Source: Daedaleopsis sinensis
Taxonomy: Eukaryota > Basidiomycota > Agaricomycetes > Polyporales > Polyporaceae
DNA length: 64,000 nt
NCBI GenBank assembly: GCA_033807695.1
Contig: CM066300.1
Span: forward strand, 2,294,001-2,358,000
Direction: 5' to 3'
In this document: piece after piece, positions 44,865 through 59,957 of the stretch
Layout: every line of letters starts with the position of its first letter
Numbering within the stretch: position 1 is the stretch's first letter
Made by a program: the position numbers and the translations under genes
The notes under the pieces: generated by a model
Database searches by the model: none
The model's input: only the letters and a program-made list of their open reading frames with translations
What the model was told of the DNA's origin: nothing

Positions 44865-46397
44865 TTAATTCTCGTAGCCGGAGAGGTTATCAGCTGGGGT
44901 GCTCGAGGTCGTCGCGTCCTCGTCCGCGTCGAAGCCGTTCGTCATCTTGACCGCGTGCCCGATGCGCGCGGGGTCGACGGCGTGCTCCCGGAGCGCGGCG
45001 ACGACGTGCGGGATCACGTCCCTGTGGATGTGCTCGCCCCAGATGACGTCGAGGTGCTCGTAGCCGTGCAGCCTGCGCGCGGACACGCGCTTGCGCGGGA
45101 GCTCGCGGAGCATGACGTCGATGTCGACAAGGGAGTCGCGGTCCCCATAAAGGAGCACGATGGGCGCGGCGATGTTGCGCGTGGGGAAGCGCGCGGGGGC
45201 GTACGCGGTGACGCCGGCGGGGCGCGCGGCGCGGCGGATGAGCATCACGCGCTGCACGTCGTCGTCGTACATCTGGAACTTGCCGTTGCGCATGATCTGG
45301 AACCAGTGCACGACGGACTTGACGGACGCGGAGGAGTAGAGGTGCGAGAACGCGGCGAGCTTCTGCAGCGCGGAGATGTTGTCCGAGCGCCAGTTGAAGA
45401 GCCAGCGGAGGGAGGTCGTGATCGAGGCCGCGAAGACGGGCGGGTAGAGCAGGGACTGCCAGGCGGGCACGGAGGACATGATCGACTTGCGGCCGAAGAT
45501 GAGGAAGAGGAGGGTGGGGCTGGGTGCGGAGCGGGGGGTCAGGCGGGGGATTTTTCACGTGCGAGTGGGAGAAGTGGATGGGAAAACGTACGAGGCTTTC
45601 ATGAGACTGTCGACGACGGAGGCGGCGAGGCCTGCAGGGCTCATGGCGGGTGCGAGCGCGATGAAGACGTTGATCTTCTCATTCAGCGGGGGGTGGATAC
45701 TGAGGGCGGCGAATGCCTGAGCGGTGCCCTGGCTGAAGCCAACATAACTGAGACTGGGCTCCTTGGTGACCTGCAGGATGTAGGCGATAGAGTCGGGAAT
45801 GTCGTGCCATGCAAAGTCGTCCATGCTGTAATCCCAGAACTTGGTCGAGTTGGGGTTGTGGTGGATGGACTTCTTGGAGTACTTGTTGCCGCGGTTGTTA
45901 CCGAGCCAGACGTCGAAGCCGAGCTCGACGAGGGTGAAGGCGACGGAACGCTCCGGGGATGTGAGGCAGACCCATACCTCGGAGTTCATGAGGAGACCAT
46001 GGTGGAGGTAGACGACGGGCTTTCCGGTGGATGTGCCGGGGTGATCTCTCTGCTCGCCCTTCTTGGCGGGGAGGCGGTGGAGGCCGAGGAGGTAGCCGTC
46101 CTTTGTGAGGACGACGTGCTCCTCGTGCTCGTAGCCAAAGATTTCGCAGAGCCTCTGGAAGTCCTCCGCACGGCGGATACGCTCAGTGAGGCGGTGTTCT
46201 GCGGACTTTGGGATGGGCGGGCCGACGAGGTAGTGGAAGAGATGGCGAGAGCGGTCGTAGAACCATTGGATGACAGACTTTGGGAGGAAGGAGATAATGA
46301 GGGTGAGGACGGCCTCGAGTGAGACGAAGAGGGCGCCGACGACGAGGGCAGCGTAGTCTCTCGAGGTCAGACGGCCGATGAACGGGAGACGGGCCAT
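44865..46397 (-). CDS. membrane-anchored lipase, steryl ester / triacylglycerol hydrolase family
   Basis: Two exons (46397-45592, 45519-44865) give 486 aa. An N-terminal hydrophobic helix (ALVVGALFVSLEAVLTLIIS) is followed by the AB-lipase entry segment EHVVLTKDGYLLGLHRLPA and the oxyanion-hole region YLHHGLLMNSEVWV. FDVWLGNNRGNKYS comes next, then the nucleophile elbow GFSQGTA with Ser222. The likely acid and base are the Asp of YGDRDSLVD and a His in LHGYEHLDVIWG. Yeast relatives (Tgl1, Yeh1, Yeh2) hydrolyse steryl esters at lipid droplets or membranes; which lipid this enzyme uses is not decidable. The ATG at 46397 (MARLPFIGR) has a good context (caccatgg). The gene is divergent from the AVT transporter. 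Confidence 0.9.
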
Positions 46398-46762
46398 GGT
46401 GAGCGTAGTAGACAAGGTGCATCGGACGATCTCCCCTATGCAATTGACCGGTGACGTCACGCCCCAGCGCTTATCTCCGGGGCGTGACTGCCGTCCTCGA
46501 CGAGAAAGTCACAGGTGTGCCCCAGTGTGCTCTCGGACAATCTCGAACAGGGAGCAGACAACAGGGAAGATGCGACATCATGCGAGAACGTCGCTGGCGG
46601 GGCGACTCTGGAGCGATCAGCCGACGGAACTGGCGAGCTGCTCGACATGTTCTTCAAATCTTCCCTCTCCTCCCGCCCCCCATCAACGCCACCTCCCTCC
46701 CCCGCCCCGACTGCTCTTATCTCCCGCCCCCCGCCTCCTCCCTCACGGCGTAGCGGCCTCTC
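46398..46762. promoter_or_regulatory. divergent promoter of the lipase and the AVT transporter
   Basis: The start codons are 365 bp apart on opposite strands. The AVT side is CT-rich (cctcccccgccccgactgc). No TATA box was seen. Confidence 0.5.
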
Positions 46763-49094
46763 ATGTCGTCTCTGCTCTCCAGCTCGTACCAGTCCGCGAC
46801 CAGTGTCATAGATGCCTTCGAGGCCTGTGCGTTACCCTTCTTCCACCCCGCTTGTACCGCATGAAATTTGACCTCTTCTGTTTCACCCAGACCGGCGTGC
46901 TCAAACACAGCACTCTGACTTTGTCTCCGGCTCCGTCACCTCCTCCTCCGGTCAGAGCGGAGCCGTAGACCCCGAGGCCGCCTTAGAGGAAGAGGAGGAG
47001 GAGGATGACTACTACGAGCCCGACTTTCAGCTACCCCGGTCGCCCCATGATCGTGCAAGGACCACGGGCGACGATGCCCTCCTTGAAAACATACAATGGG
47101 ATGAAGACCTCACCCCAGAGCCATCCTCTAACCGTGCCAACCGTGCCCATCTTGACTTTCGCTCGCATACCCTTGGAAGCTCTCGATGGCCGACCGCTTT
47201 GGACGAAGACGACCTTCCCACTCCTCTTGCAGGTCCCGGAGAGCGTACCCCTCTTATGTTCAGGTCGCCCCCCTCAATGACCTCTCTCCACCGCCCTGCC
47301 CTCGTAGTCGAAGAACATACGCCGAACTATGCCGCCGTGCAACGCAGAGTATCCATGGCCAGCGTACGCTCAAAGGCGTCCCTGAAAGCTCCCAAAATTC
47401 AGCATGTTGGGCACAGCACGTTCGCGCAAACCGTACGTTCCGTCTTGTCCATATTTCTTCCGTCAATCCAATTTGACTCCCTATGTGCTCAGCTCCTGAA
47501 CGCCGTTGCTGTTCTGTTCGGCATTGGCATGCTCTCAGAACCTCTGGCGTTCGCATCTGCTGGGTGGATAGGCGGGACCGTTCTGATTTTTGGTTACGGC
47601 TTCATCTCATGCTACACGTATGTCGCGCTTTCTCATCCCGATTCCTCTCCATCTCATGTACGTTCAGTGCCAAAATCCTCGCACGTATCGTACTGCAGGA
47701 TCCTCATATACGCTCGTACGCCGACATTGGCCGAAAGGCGTTCGGACCTCGTTCCATGCCTATTATCAGTCTAATTTTTGGACTAGAGCTTTTCACCGTG
47801 AGGTGCGCGCAAGTGTTCTCTCTAGCATCTCAGCCAGCTCACCAGCTCCTCGCAGTGTTGCGCTTGTAACGCTATACGCAGACTCTATGCACGCTGTGCT
47901 TCCCACTTATTCGGCGGACACCTACAAAATTCTCGGCCTCATCGTGTACGTTCAGCTCTTCGTGCATGCACGCAAACGTTGTTGACCCGCCATGCGACAG
48001 ACTGATACCCGCGGTGCTAATGCCGCTCTCTGTACTCTCATTTGCATCCATCATCGGCATATTCTCCCTCATGGCCATCATTGGTATTATCCTGTTCGAT
48101 GGCTTTACGAAATTCGACAGCCCAGGGAGTCTCTGGACTCCCGCGAACACCAGCCTTGGGATCGACAACTACGAGGAGCTCGGCATCGCATTCGGTCTCT
48201 TCATGGCGGGGGTCAGTCGATCTCTCACAACCATAGCTCCAGCCAGCAGCTCATGCTTGACCCACAGTTCTCTGGCCATGCTGTCATTCCGACTCTCGCG
48301 AGGGACATGATTGACCCCACGGAGTTTGACGAGATGATCAACTGGGCGTTCGCAATCGCGACGGGCATTTACGGCCTGCTTGGTGTCGCCGGATACATAA
48401 TGTTCGGCAACTCCGTCAGCGACGAGGTCAGCAAAACCACTGTCCTTTGCGAATCAGGATCTGACAGCCGGGTTGGTCGTGCAGTTCAGCGTTGATCTCA
48501 TGAAGTACAACGTCCACCCAGCCCTGAACGCCGTTGCGCTCTGGGGGCTCGTCATCACCCCGCTGTATGTGCCGTTCTCTGGTCCTTTTCTAGCGTCGCG
48601 ATATTCACGCGCTTTCCTATCACAGCTCTAAATACGCCCTTACTGCACGACCAGTAAGCCGCTGATACAGCATCCCGCTCGTTCCCGAACTAACACTCCA
48701 ATAGCTCAACGTCACCATCGAAATGGCGCTCGGCATCGACGCGACAGGCTCCCCAGGGGATCACGGTGCGCCCCCAACCGCCTCCCCGCACACCCCGCCC
48801 CCGGCGCACAAACCCAGCGTCCGCACGGCGTTCGTCGTGCTCGAGCGCACGCTCCTCGCGCTCGCCTCCGTCGCGATCTCGATCGCGGTCCCCGAGTTCG
48901 CGTCGGTCATGGCCGTGCTCGGCGCGACGTTCTCCTTCCTGCTGTGCGTGATCGGGCCCGTGTCCGCGAAGGTCGCGCTCGCGGGCGGGCTGCGCCGCTG
49001 TGGGTTCTGGGACGGGCTGCTCCTGTGCGTGAGCGCGGCGATGGCCGTGTGGGGCACGGTGTGTGCGTTCCGCAGCGCGACGCCGGTGCCCTGA
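46763..49094 (+). CDS. AVT-type vacuolar amino-acid transporter (AAAP family)
   Basis: Ten exons (46763-46826, 46891-47432, 47493-47617, 47668-47802, 47856-47945, 48001-48211, 48268-48426, 48485-48564, 48626-48653, 48705-49094) give 607 aa. A ~200-residue acidic, Ser-rich cytosolic head precedes the transporter core, which opens with LLNAVAVLFGIGMLSEPLAF and GWIGGTVLIFGYGFISCYTA. It continues with repeated hydrophobic helices such as FASIIGIFSLMAIIGIILF and FGLFMAG. Next come FSGHAVIPTLARDM and the last helices ALASVAISIAVPEFASVMAV and VLGATFSFLLCVIGPV. The long head and GIGMLSEPLAF resemble yeast Avt1, which imports neutral amino acids into vacuoles using the proton gradient. Direction and substrate are inferred from the family only. 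Confidence 0.88.
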
Positions 49095-49420
49095 GGAGGA
49101 GAAGGAGGAGGAGGGGGAGGAGGCAGAGGAGGAAGAGGTTTGGACAGGACGTGTATGTAGGCTCGTGCGGTTGCAGCTGCTGCGTCGTGATGCTGGACTT
49201 TACCCGTGCGCGTGATACCTGACGTTGACTCACGATATCCACCCCTATAGATGCCCATCTGTTGCCTGAATCTCTCGTAGCATAGCGTAGCGTAGACACC
49301 GTTTGTAGCACATTGAATGGGAAGCATTTTCGCGGTTCCGCTTCCTTCTCGAAGTCCCGTGCAAAGTTTACACAATCCTGGCAGCATCTAGATCGTAATC
49401 GTACAACACGGCGATCGCGA
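49095..49420. other. convergent 3' flanks of AVT and eIF3k
   Basis: About 325 bp separate the two facing stop codons. The start is a purine-rich run (ggaggagaaggaggagg). Nothing else is evident. Confidence 0.5.
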
Positions 49421-50531
49421 CTAATTTACAGCGGGCACAACGGGAAGCGACGTCTGCGCGGCGTGCGCGATGACTTTTACCAGCTCTGTCGGGGGGCGCA
49501 CAGCACACTCGTCAAAAGGCCGCTCGTGCACAGACAGGACGGACGGGACACGCACGAGGCAGCTCGATGTTTTCTTGCACGACTGTCGACTCGATCTGGT
49601 TGTCCGGGTTGGGCGGGACGCTCACGACGCCCGTCGCCGCGTTCAGATCCCACCCGAGCCGCTCGACGTACGCGGTCAGCTCGGGGCCTGCGACACACTT
49701 CATCAGCACCCTCATCCTTGCAATGAAAAAAGAGAGGAGGAAAAGAAAAAGGAAGAGAGAAGGAAAGAGAAGCACGCACCGGAGAGGTCGAGGTACGAGC
49801 CGAGGCGCTCGCTGCCGATGCTCGTGAACGCGGCGCGCACAGCGCGGACGGCGACGTCGCGCACGGCGTCCTCGAACCCGACGCACTCGACGGTGTACTC
49901 CGTGCGCAGCGGCGCGGTGCCCTCCGCGCGGTACATCTGCCAGAACGCGGGGAAGCGGCACTGCTGGAGGAGCCCGTGCAGCGCGGTGAGCACGGGGAGC
50001 AGCGCGGGGAGGCCGTCGTCGTCTGCGCTCGCTGGGGCGCGGCGCTCGTCGAGGAGCGAGATGCAGAGCGCGAAGTCGGGGAAGGGCGCGGAGGTGAGCG
50101 CTTTGATGAGGATGTTGATCACGACGTCCGAGTTGTAGAGCTCCGGGTTGAATTGGTACCTGCGAGACGGGGGCCGGTGAGTGCCGTCGCTGAATGGTTA
50201 TGATGCTAGCTGGTTCGCAGCGTCGGGCCCGGGTTACGAGGGATGGGGAAGAGTGGGGGCATGTGAGGGAGGCGGGCAAAGTACGCACAGTTTTAGGATG
50301 GCGAGGTTCGCCAGGCAGTCATACTCTTCGCTCCGGATCTGGTGGTAGAGGTAGTCCTCGAGGATGCTCACATTTGAGGGGTTGTAACGATCTAAAGCAG
50401 ACCAAGAGTCGACTTCAGCATGACTGCATGCCTCTCCGGGAGGTGAAGCAAGACGGACCGACACCAGAGACCAGGGTCTCGATCAGAGGCGGACGGGTCG
50501 AGGGAGAAGCCCAGTTTGTTGCTGAGGTCAT
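49421..50531 (-). CDS. eIF3k: translation initiation factor eIF3 subunit K
   Basis: Five exons (50531-50459, 50391-50289, 50159-49780, 49687-49556, 49485-49421) give 250 aa. The start MTSATNWASPSTRPPLIETL leads into DRYNPSNVSILEDYLYHQI and CLANLAILKLYQFNPELY, the standard eIF3k opening. Then follow VINILIKALTSAPFPDFALC and LPALLPVLTALHGLLQQCRF, with the PCI/winged-helix end WDLNAATGVVSVPPNPDNQI, ESTVVQENIELPQLVKVIAH. The first and last exons are short and fall outside any single large frame; they were found by extending the conserved sequence across splice sites. eIF3k is a non-core eIF3 subunit of the 40S initiation complex, absent from budding yeast but common in filamentous fungi. Confidence 0.93.
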
Positions 50532-50883
50532 GGCTAGTCGTAAAGAGGGTTCCAATGAAAAGTAGAGGAGCAGGGAACCGGGAGACCGAGTGCTTCGTGG
50601 AGGTAGAGAGCAAGCTCAGGCTGCAAGGACTCGGAAGATCGGTATCTGCTACAGGCGCCCACAAATTATCCATGAGGATTCGTAAAGCGCCCAAGTTAAC
50701 CTCAGGTCCGAAGTCTGTTACTCCGTACGACTTATAAAGTTTTCGTGGACCCGGAATCCGATTCTCCTGGGCTTTTAATCGCACAGAACCACATAACAAG
50801 CTGTGATGATGCATTGATGTCCCGCGCATACATTTCGCATGAGAGTAAAATAGTCCAGTACATCCGAGTGCTGCCAATATGGT
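50532..50883. other. spacer between eIF3k start and MUP1-like stop
   Basis: This 350-bp spacer between two same-strand genes must hold the eIF3k promoter and the MUP1 3' end. A minus-strand open frame crosses it into eIF3k exon 1, but in a different frame and without domain support. Confidence 0.5.
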
Positions 50884-52933
50884 TTACTCCTCGTCCTTTT
50901 TTACATGCAGGTATACGCTCCTCGACCAGCCATCTGCTTGGATGATGACCTCCTTCCGAAGACGATAACCTCCCAGGGCTGGTAGGAGCTTAGCCCAGAC
51001 GAGCCAGTACACTCCACCTGCGAGAATTACACCGGTGCCGACGACACAGTGGAGGTAATACGGCAAATGCTCGTATACGCTCTGCCCGTGCTCAGGGGGG
51101 ATGTACGGTGCGATGACAAGGTAGATGTTGGAGAGCAGGAAGAATAGGGCGACAGGCAGCGTGGCATTGATCGGAGGATGCCAGTTATAAGCCTCGCGAT
51201 GTAGGTAGAGGTGGACCAACCCGGCGGCGACGAAAACGCTGTGTAGTCCGGCATGTCAATTTCATGGCTGGGATCGGTCTAGAAACAACACTCACTTTAC
51301 AATTGCCAGCGGGTAGGAGACCACGTTGAGGACTACAGACGATGTGTTAGTCTGATAAATGCACCGATGTACGGTCACAGTATAGTCCACGTACTGAAGT
51401 TGTATGCGTCTCCAGGTGGGGGTGCGAGCATGATGATGACGGAGACGGCCCATTGCACGGATAATCCTGCCAGCGGCGCATTGAATGGTTTGTTGCTAGC
51501 CCAGAACCGGGACCAGGGGAGAATGCCCTCGCGGCCGAGCTCTTGCACGAGGCGACCCTGGGTGAAGATGACAGAGAGGACATTGCCGAAGGCAGACAGC
51601 GCGACGAACACGCTGAGTGCACGCTCAGCTTTCGGCCCAAAGACGTTGCGGAAGAAGGACGCCGCAAGGATACGGCCACTGGTTGCGATTTCCTCTCGGG
51701 GCACCGCGGCGAAGTAGGCTAGTCGTGCCATCAGTACAAGGAGCGGCCTCGATACTGTGTATAGACCGCGTACCAATGTTCACCAACATGTACAGAATGC
51801 CCACAGATATGATAGCGATGGGTGCCGCCCTTCGCAACGTGCGGACTGGATCCTTCATCTCGCTCATTGCGTAGTTCGCATTGGAGTATCCGATATACGA
51901 CCAGATGACGTTGTAGAGCGCGGTCACCACGCCGTATGATGATCCGGTGGTCCCCTCGAAGGCATTTGTGAAGTTATGGGGTTTGTCGACCTTGAGGTGC
52001 CCTCCGAGAGCGGCCCACCCAGCCACAATGATTATAGCGATGATGATGAGCTTGATGACACCTAGAACGTTCTGTAGGCGCAAGCCCCACTGTGTGCATC
52101 AAATCGCATGAGCAGTGAGATAAAACGCCTTAACATATACAGACAGACCTTTAAAGCAGTGCCGTGGATGAGGAATGCGGTTGTTAGACATGCCAACCCA
52201 ATACCTCTTTGATTCCATCGGTCCACCTCGACCTAAGGAAATCAACTTAGTATAGTGTATGATTTGCCACATTACCAGGTCTTACGTTCGCTGCATGGAG
52301 TATGTATTCGCCGAAAACCACACTGTTACCTGCGCCCCAACCTACCACAGCAGTGTTAGCTAATATATAGAGTGAGTAGCACAGAGCCTACCTAACAAAA
52401 TGACATAACCAGTCTGTCAAGCAGATGACGGTCAGGTACTGCGCGTGTAGCTTCAATGCAGACGAATATACTCACGTAGAACCCGGTAGCTAGATACTTC
52501 GGTCTTGTGAAGACGAACTCGAGGTAGTTCTTCTCTCCACCATTCCTTGGCAAACCGGTACCGAACTCAAGGTACACGGCCATACCGGCCGCGGCGATGA
52601 GCATGCCGGCGACCCAGATGAAGAGCGCCAGTCCGACACTACCGCTCAAAGCAAAAATGCTACTCGGAGTGGCGAAAATACCGGTACCAATCATCCTGCG
52701 TCAAATGTATGAGTACGTCTATCTGGTCACGAGCGACGGCCGAACGCATACCGGTTGAAGATGAGGAAAATGGCGCTAACGAGCCCGATGGTTCTCCGGG
52801 ACTCCGAGGTCTGGTACAAGTCATTCGCCACGATGACGTTGTTCGTTGCGTCGACGGACGCAGTCGATGATCCATCGTACTTGTTGAGCTCTCCGGCTGG
52901 TGTACCGCGCTTCTCCTCCAAGTTTGGCGCCAT
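50884..52933 (-). CDS. MUP1: high-affinity methionine permease, MUP1-like (LAT family)
   Basis: Nine exons (52933-52752, 52695-52476, 52413-52392, 52341-52286, 52232-52149, 52089-51774, 51718-51395, 51332-51296, 51238-50884) give 531 aa. After a ~50-residue hydrophilic head come TIGLVSAIFLIFNRMIGTGI, FATPSSIFALSGSVGLALFI and FGTGLPRNGGEKNYLEFVF, the LAT/MUP1 signature. Later segments include FGEYILHAANVEVDRWNQRG, GVIKLIIIAIIIVAGWAALG, SYIGYSNANYAMSEMKDPVR and AYFAAVPREEI, with about 12 hydrophobic helices in total. MUP1-class permeases take up methionine and related amino acids at the plasma membrane. Exon 3 is only 22 nt. The last exon ends in the cytosolic tail VYLHVKKDEE. Substrate is by family inference. 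Confidence 0.88.
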
Positions 52934-53524
52934 CCCTGACTTGACAGAAGAGACAGGGAACAGGTCCTAGACTCCTAGTAGACGGTCGTGACGGCGGGAC
53001 CAATATTTTGTGAAGAGCGGCAGAGCAGCGGAAGCGGAGGGTACTCATGGGAACATGCGCCCTGCGTCTTATGTACTAGAATCCGAAGCGGCGTCCATGA
53101 GACCTTAAATTGTGCAAACTTGTTGAGCAATTCGGGTCATCGGAAGGCGTCATTCCGCCAAGGCGCTCTTTCCACAAGCTTCGAGGAAATTTGATTGCTT
53201 GCAGTTGCTTGCCCCTGATCTCTCGAGCACAGAATTGGTTGCGCGTATAGAGGTTGGTGTCGCCAGGCCATCTTGCCACATGGAGCGCATAGTGCCTGAA
53301 CAAGACAAGCGCCGGGAGTTATGGTGTAAACGCAAGATTGTAATTGAGGTTGGGACAAACGCGTTTGACAATCTTGTCCCCTGCAAAGACGATGCACGAT
53401 CAGCTTACGTCCAGGACTGAGTAAAGATCTTTACTTGTCTGTCCCAGGCTGGAGCAGTCTCGGAGCAGATTCCACTTGTGATCACCCGAATACACTTCGG
53501 GGTAATGGATATCGGATACTCAAC
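52934..53524. other. promoter of the MUP1-like gene and 3' flank of TPT1
   Basis: Nothing beyond short overlapping ORFs is visible. No CACGTG (sulfur-regulator type) site was seen in this 590 bp. Confidence 0.45.
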
Positions 53525-54729
53525 TTACAACGTCGTCGAAGCCACCTTTTGCTCCATCTCATCTATAGCTACCTGTATAGCCTCGTCCTTCTTACTTGGA
53601 CCCACTCCTACTGAGACTGATGCACCAGGTGTCGACGTTCCATCGGTAGCGGTTTCCGCCGACGCTCCCGAAGGTGATAGAGAGTTTGCAGCTCCTTCCG
53701 AGCACTGCCATCCAGACAGTGGCTGCCCACTGGCGGTCTCAACCCGGGAGAAGAATTCGGGGAGGAGAAAGCCTTGCTCGTTGCCATCGGTCAAAACGAC
53801 GCCGTTGGCGGACAAGTAGAATTTTATGCCAGCATCGATCGCCTTTTGTACGTCAATGTACACCAGGACATCGGATGATTTGCGCATGCCTGATGCATTT
53901 GAGATTCATTATGACGTGACAATGAGCAAGGAGAGCATACCGGAGAGGACGCCGGAACTGGGTACGCCCTGAGCGAGATGGATATGGTTTCGAGTCATCT
54001 TGCTGAGCCCTTGCTGTTCTGATCATATGGAGGAAGTGCCTCGTTAGCGGGAGCATCTAGATTATGACCGCAAGAACTCACTGATGCTCTCCCAGGCACG
54101 CTTGTTAGTTCCATGCACGGCGATCCCAGTCGGGATGTCTGCCTGCGAGCTGATTGGGTCCAAGTCGAGCACAACGGACTATGAAGAAGTATGAGCTTTA
54201 GTACATGCTGAAGAACTACCGATGTACATGTCGCACCTTCATAGAGTGTCCTTGGTTGGCTCTGATCCACCAAGCGTCGTCGCCAGACTTCGGATCAGCC
54301 TCGAGAACAAGACTATACCGACCCTTTGCGTCGTTCTTAACGATTTCTTGTAGTGCCTCGAAGCTTAGCTCGCGCAATTTGGAGAGGTTGAGCTACTTCC
54401 CGTGCCCATTAGCACGCGTTTTGTGCTGTCAAGCAATCCACATGTAGCCTCACAAGTTCGTCAACGCGGACGTAGCCATCTGGTCGCATTGCAAGGCCCT
54501 CGGATTGGGAACCATGACGGAGGACCCAGGAGAGGGTTTTGGAGATCCGGACTTCATGTGAGTCTTTCTGGAGACCTCTCAGCTTTGCAGAGCTGCCTCC
54601 TTTGCCTCCGCGCGCCCCTCCTTGTCCTCCGCCGCTAGTGTTCTGTCTCGACTGTTGTTTCTTGTCCTTCTTGTCCTGCCTACGCTGCTGCCGTTCTTGT
54701 ACCTTGTCGTCCACATCGATGGAGTCCAT
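53525..54729 (-). CDS. TPT1: tRNA 2'-phosphotransferase (Tpt1/KptA family)
   Basis: Five exons (54729-54454, 54392-54237, 54178-54082, 54018-53941, 53889-53525) give 323 aa. A basic Gly/Gln-rich N-terminus precedes the core RISKTLSWVLRHGSQSEGLA, with the catalytic Arg-His pair, then RPDGYVRVDELLNLSKL, AWWIRANQGHSM, GLSKMTRNHIHLAQGVPSSG and MRKSSDVLVYIDVQKAIDAG, ending the fold at SANGVVLTDGNEQGFLLPEF. The enzyme moves the 2'-phosphate left by fungal tRNA ligase to NAD+, completing tRNA splicing. About 70 low-complexity residues follow the catalytic domain. The ATG at 54729 was chosen because the upstream open frame has no other ATG. The gene is divergent from WDR5. Confidence 0.93.
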
Positions 54730-55039
54730 CCTGGACTCGTTCCTTTCGTACAGAACTAGGCTGTTGAATCCCCGGGCTGCCCTAGGGACCAAGTTTCGTG
54801 ACACGCGAGTAAGCAGACTAGACAGCGAATTCTTTAAAAGGTGTGTGGGCAGTCGATTGAAGGTAGTCAGGAATGGTAGATGTGATACGAGTTCAACGTT
54901 CAGCCTGTAGGTGGGTGTTTGCTACCTATAGTCGGATGACCGTCCCGTTGTACCGATCCATAATTCGAGTAGGGTTTAGGCGTCTATACCCCACTTCGTT
55001 CCGTACGATTGAAAACGCTTCGCTCCCCTAAGTCTAGCA
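54730..55039. promoter_or_regulatory. divergent promoter of TPT1 and WDR5
   Basis: The two start codons are 310 bp apart on opposite strands. No TATA box or named element was recognised. Confidence 0.45.
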
Positions 55040-58385
<3,346 letters not shown>

Positions 58386-58577
58386 TAGCAATGCATCCTC
58401 ACGATCCTTGACGTTCGTAAGACCCAGTGTGTGATTGTCTGAATGAGACTCGATTGCAATCAAGTTGGTGCGTATATTCTAATAGCGTAAAATGTGCTGA
58501 TGGGAGGCCAGGCTCAGGGGTCGGCCCTTCAGTAACGCAAGATGAGTTCCGTCCGTACAGCTCCAAATGTCGCTAGG

Positions 58578-59716
58578 CTAGTCCTCCTTGTCTTCCGATT
58601 TAGCATGCTTTCGCCGTCGTTTCCTCTTATGCCCCTTGTCTCCTGGCGTAGTAGCGCTATCGACGTCCTCGACGTCCTCGTCCCGTTTGCGTTTATCTCC
58701 GACAAGTCCCTTTGAATCACTACTCTCTTCGTGCTTCGCCGAGGGAGCGTCGGGTTTTGGTTTCTTCTTCTTGACGCTGAGAGGATTTGGAGCCTTCGGA
58801 CCTTTCTTCTTTTTCTTTGGGGGTTCTGGAGGGGCGGTAGACGGTAGCGTCGCCGCTTCAGGCGCAGTAGGATGCAGCGCCTTCTCTTCCTCCTGTATGC
58901 CACCCCGCGGTGTCTAGTGAGTACGCAATGCGTGAAAGTTGCGCAGGGCACGTACGAGGGCCTTCGCGCGCAGCGTCGCGTCGCTCGGGGGCTCCAGGAT
59001 CATCACGGAGCGGTTCACATGCACGATGGGCACCGCTGGGATCGCGCGCAGCTGCTGCCGCAGCTCCTGCGCCTGTGTCGCGAGCACGTATCGGTGCTTG
59101 TTCGTCTCCCCTGTCCGCGGAGAACCCCACACGGTGCGACAATGAGCATGAGAATGAGAATGAGCCTTCGGTCCGCGAGAGCGAAGGAGGGGGAGGGGAG
59201 GGGGCAAGATGAATGGGGCGGGGACGTACCGACGACACTCGCGAGGCACTCGTCTCCCGGGATGGCCTCGCGGTGGTTGCACTTCCGCCGCTCGAAGGAC
59301 TTGGCGAGGTCGATCGCGGGCTGCTCGGTCTTGTGCTGCAGGTAGAGCTCGTGGATGCAGCACTGCGTGATCACTGAGGAGCGGCTTCGCCGGGCGTGCG
59401 GTCAGCGGTGTCGCGTACGAGCGTGAGGGGAGGGAAGGAAAGGGAAGGGAAACGAAGGGCGCATGGGGAGGCCGGGACTCACTGGGCTTCACGGTGCCTT
59501 GCAGCACGACGGAAAGCTGCTTCGCGAGTTCGATCTTGTGCGCGACGGCATCTTTGCACATGTGCGAGTCGACTGTGATGGGTGGTATCAGCCCGCTGAA
59601 CGAGTTTCGGTGGGGCTTGAGGACGCACCGAGCACCTGGTAGGGCTGTCGGAAGCCGAAGGACAAGCAGTATAGGGACATGAGTTTGCGATACGCCTTCG
59701 CTCGCTTTTGCCGCAT
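58578..59716 (-). CDS. UTP23: UTP23, SSU processome PIN-domain protein
   Basis: Five exons (59716-59629, 59572-59483, 59373-59230, 59110-58956, 58892-58578) give 263 aa. The opening MRQKRAKAYRKLMSLYCLSF, GFRQPYQVLVDSHMCKDAVA, LQGTVKPMITQCCIHELY and RRKCNHREAIPGDECLASVV matches the Utp23/Fcf1 PIN fold, with the Cys/His residues of the Utp23 zinc site. NKHRYVLATQAQELRQQLRA and VPIVHVNRSVMILEPPSDAT complete it. The tail is Lys-rich (PKKKKKGPKAPNPLSVKKKK) and probably binds RNA or directs the protein to the nucleolus. Utp23 is needed for early 18S rRNA maturation and release of snR30. The gene is divergent from EMC7, with 241 bp between starts. Confidence 0.93.
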
Positions 59717-59957
59717 CGTGGAGTGAGTTGTTGAGAGAGATTGATTAAAAGACGAGAGGTATTGAGATTCCCTGTGCTGAGGAGCGTGCAGGCGAGGTGG
59801 TAGACGGGATAGAGTGCCTGACCCCGACTTTTGCTTGACTTCGAGGAAATTGGGAGGTCTGGCGCCTGCATCGGACCGCGCGCGCCGCGGGGTAGACAAC
59901 GCCGCGGCCTGAAGTTCCTGTGTTTCCGCCTTACCTTCCAACGCGCACCGCGACATC
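59717..59957. promoter_or_regulatory. divergent promoter of UTP23 and EMC7
   Basis: The 241 bp between the two outward-facing start codons must serve both genes. No TATA box was recognised. Confidence 0.5.

Noticed and set aside
44805..46322. 505-codon plus-strand open frame opposite the lipase gene
   Set aside because: It is an exact antisense shadow of the lipase exons and carries on through the lipase intron. It is Val/Glu/Asp/Gly-rich as expected from reading GC-rich codons backwards, has no domain, and the lipase on the other strand has a full catalytic set.
50392..50877. minus-strand ORF of about 160 codons spanning eIF3k exon 1
   Set aside because: It overlaps eIF3k exon 1 in another frame and has no domain. 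The eIF3k frame gives the expected conserved N-terminus.
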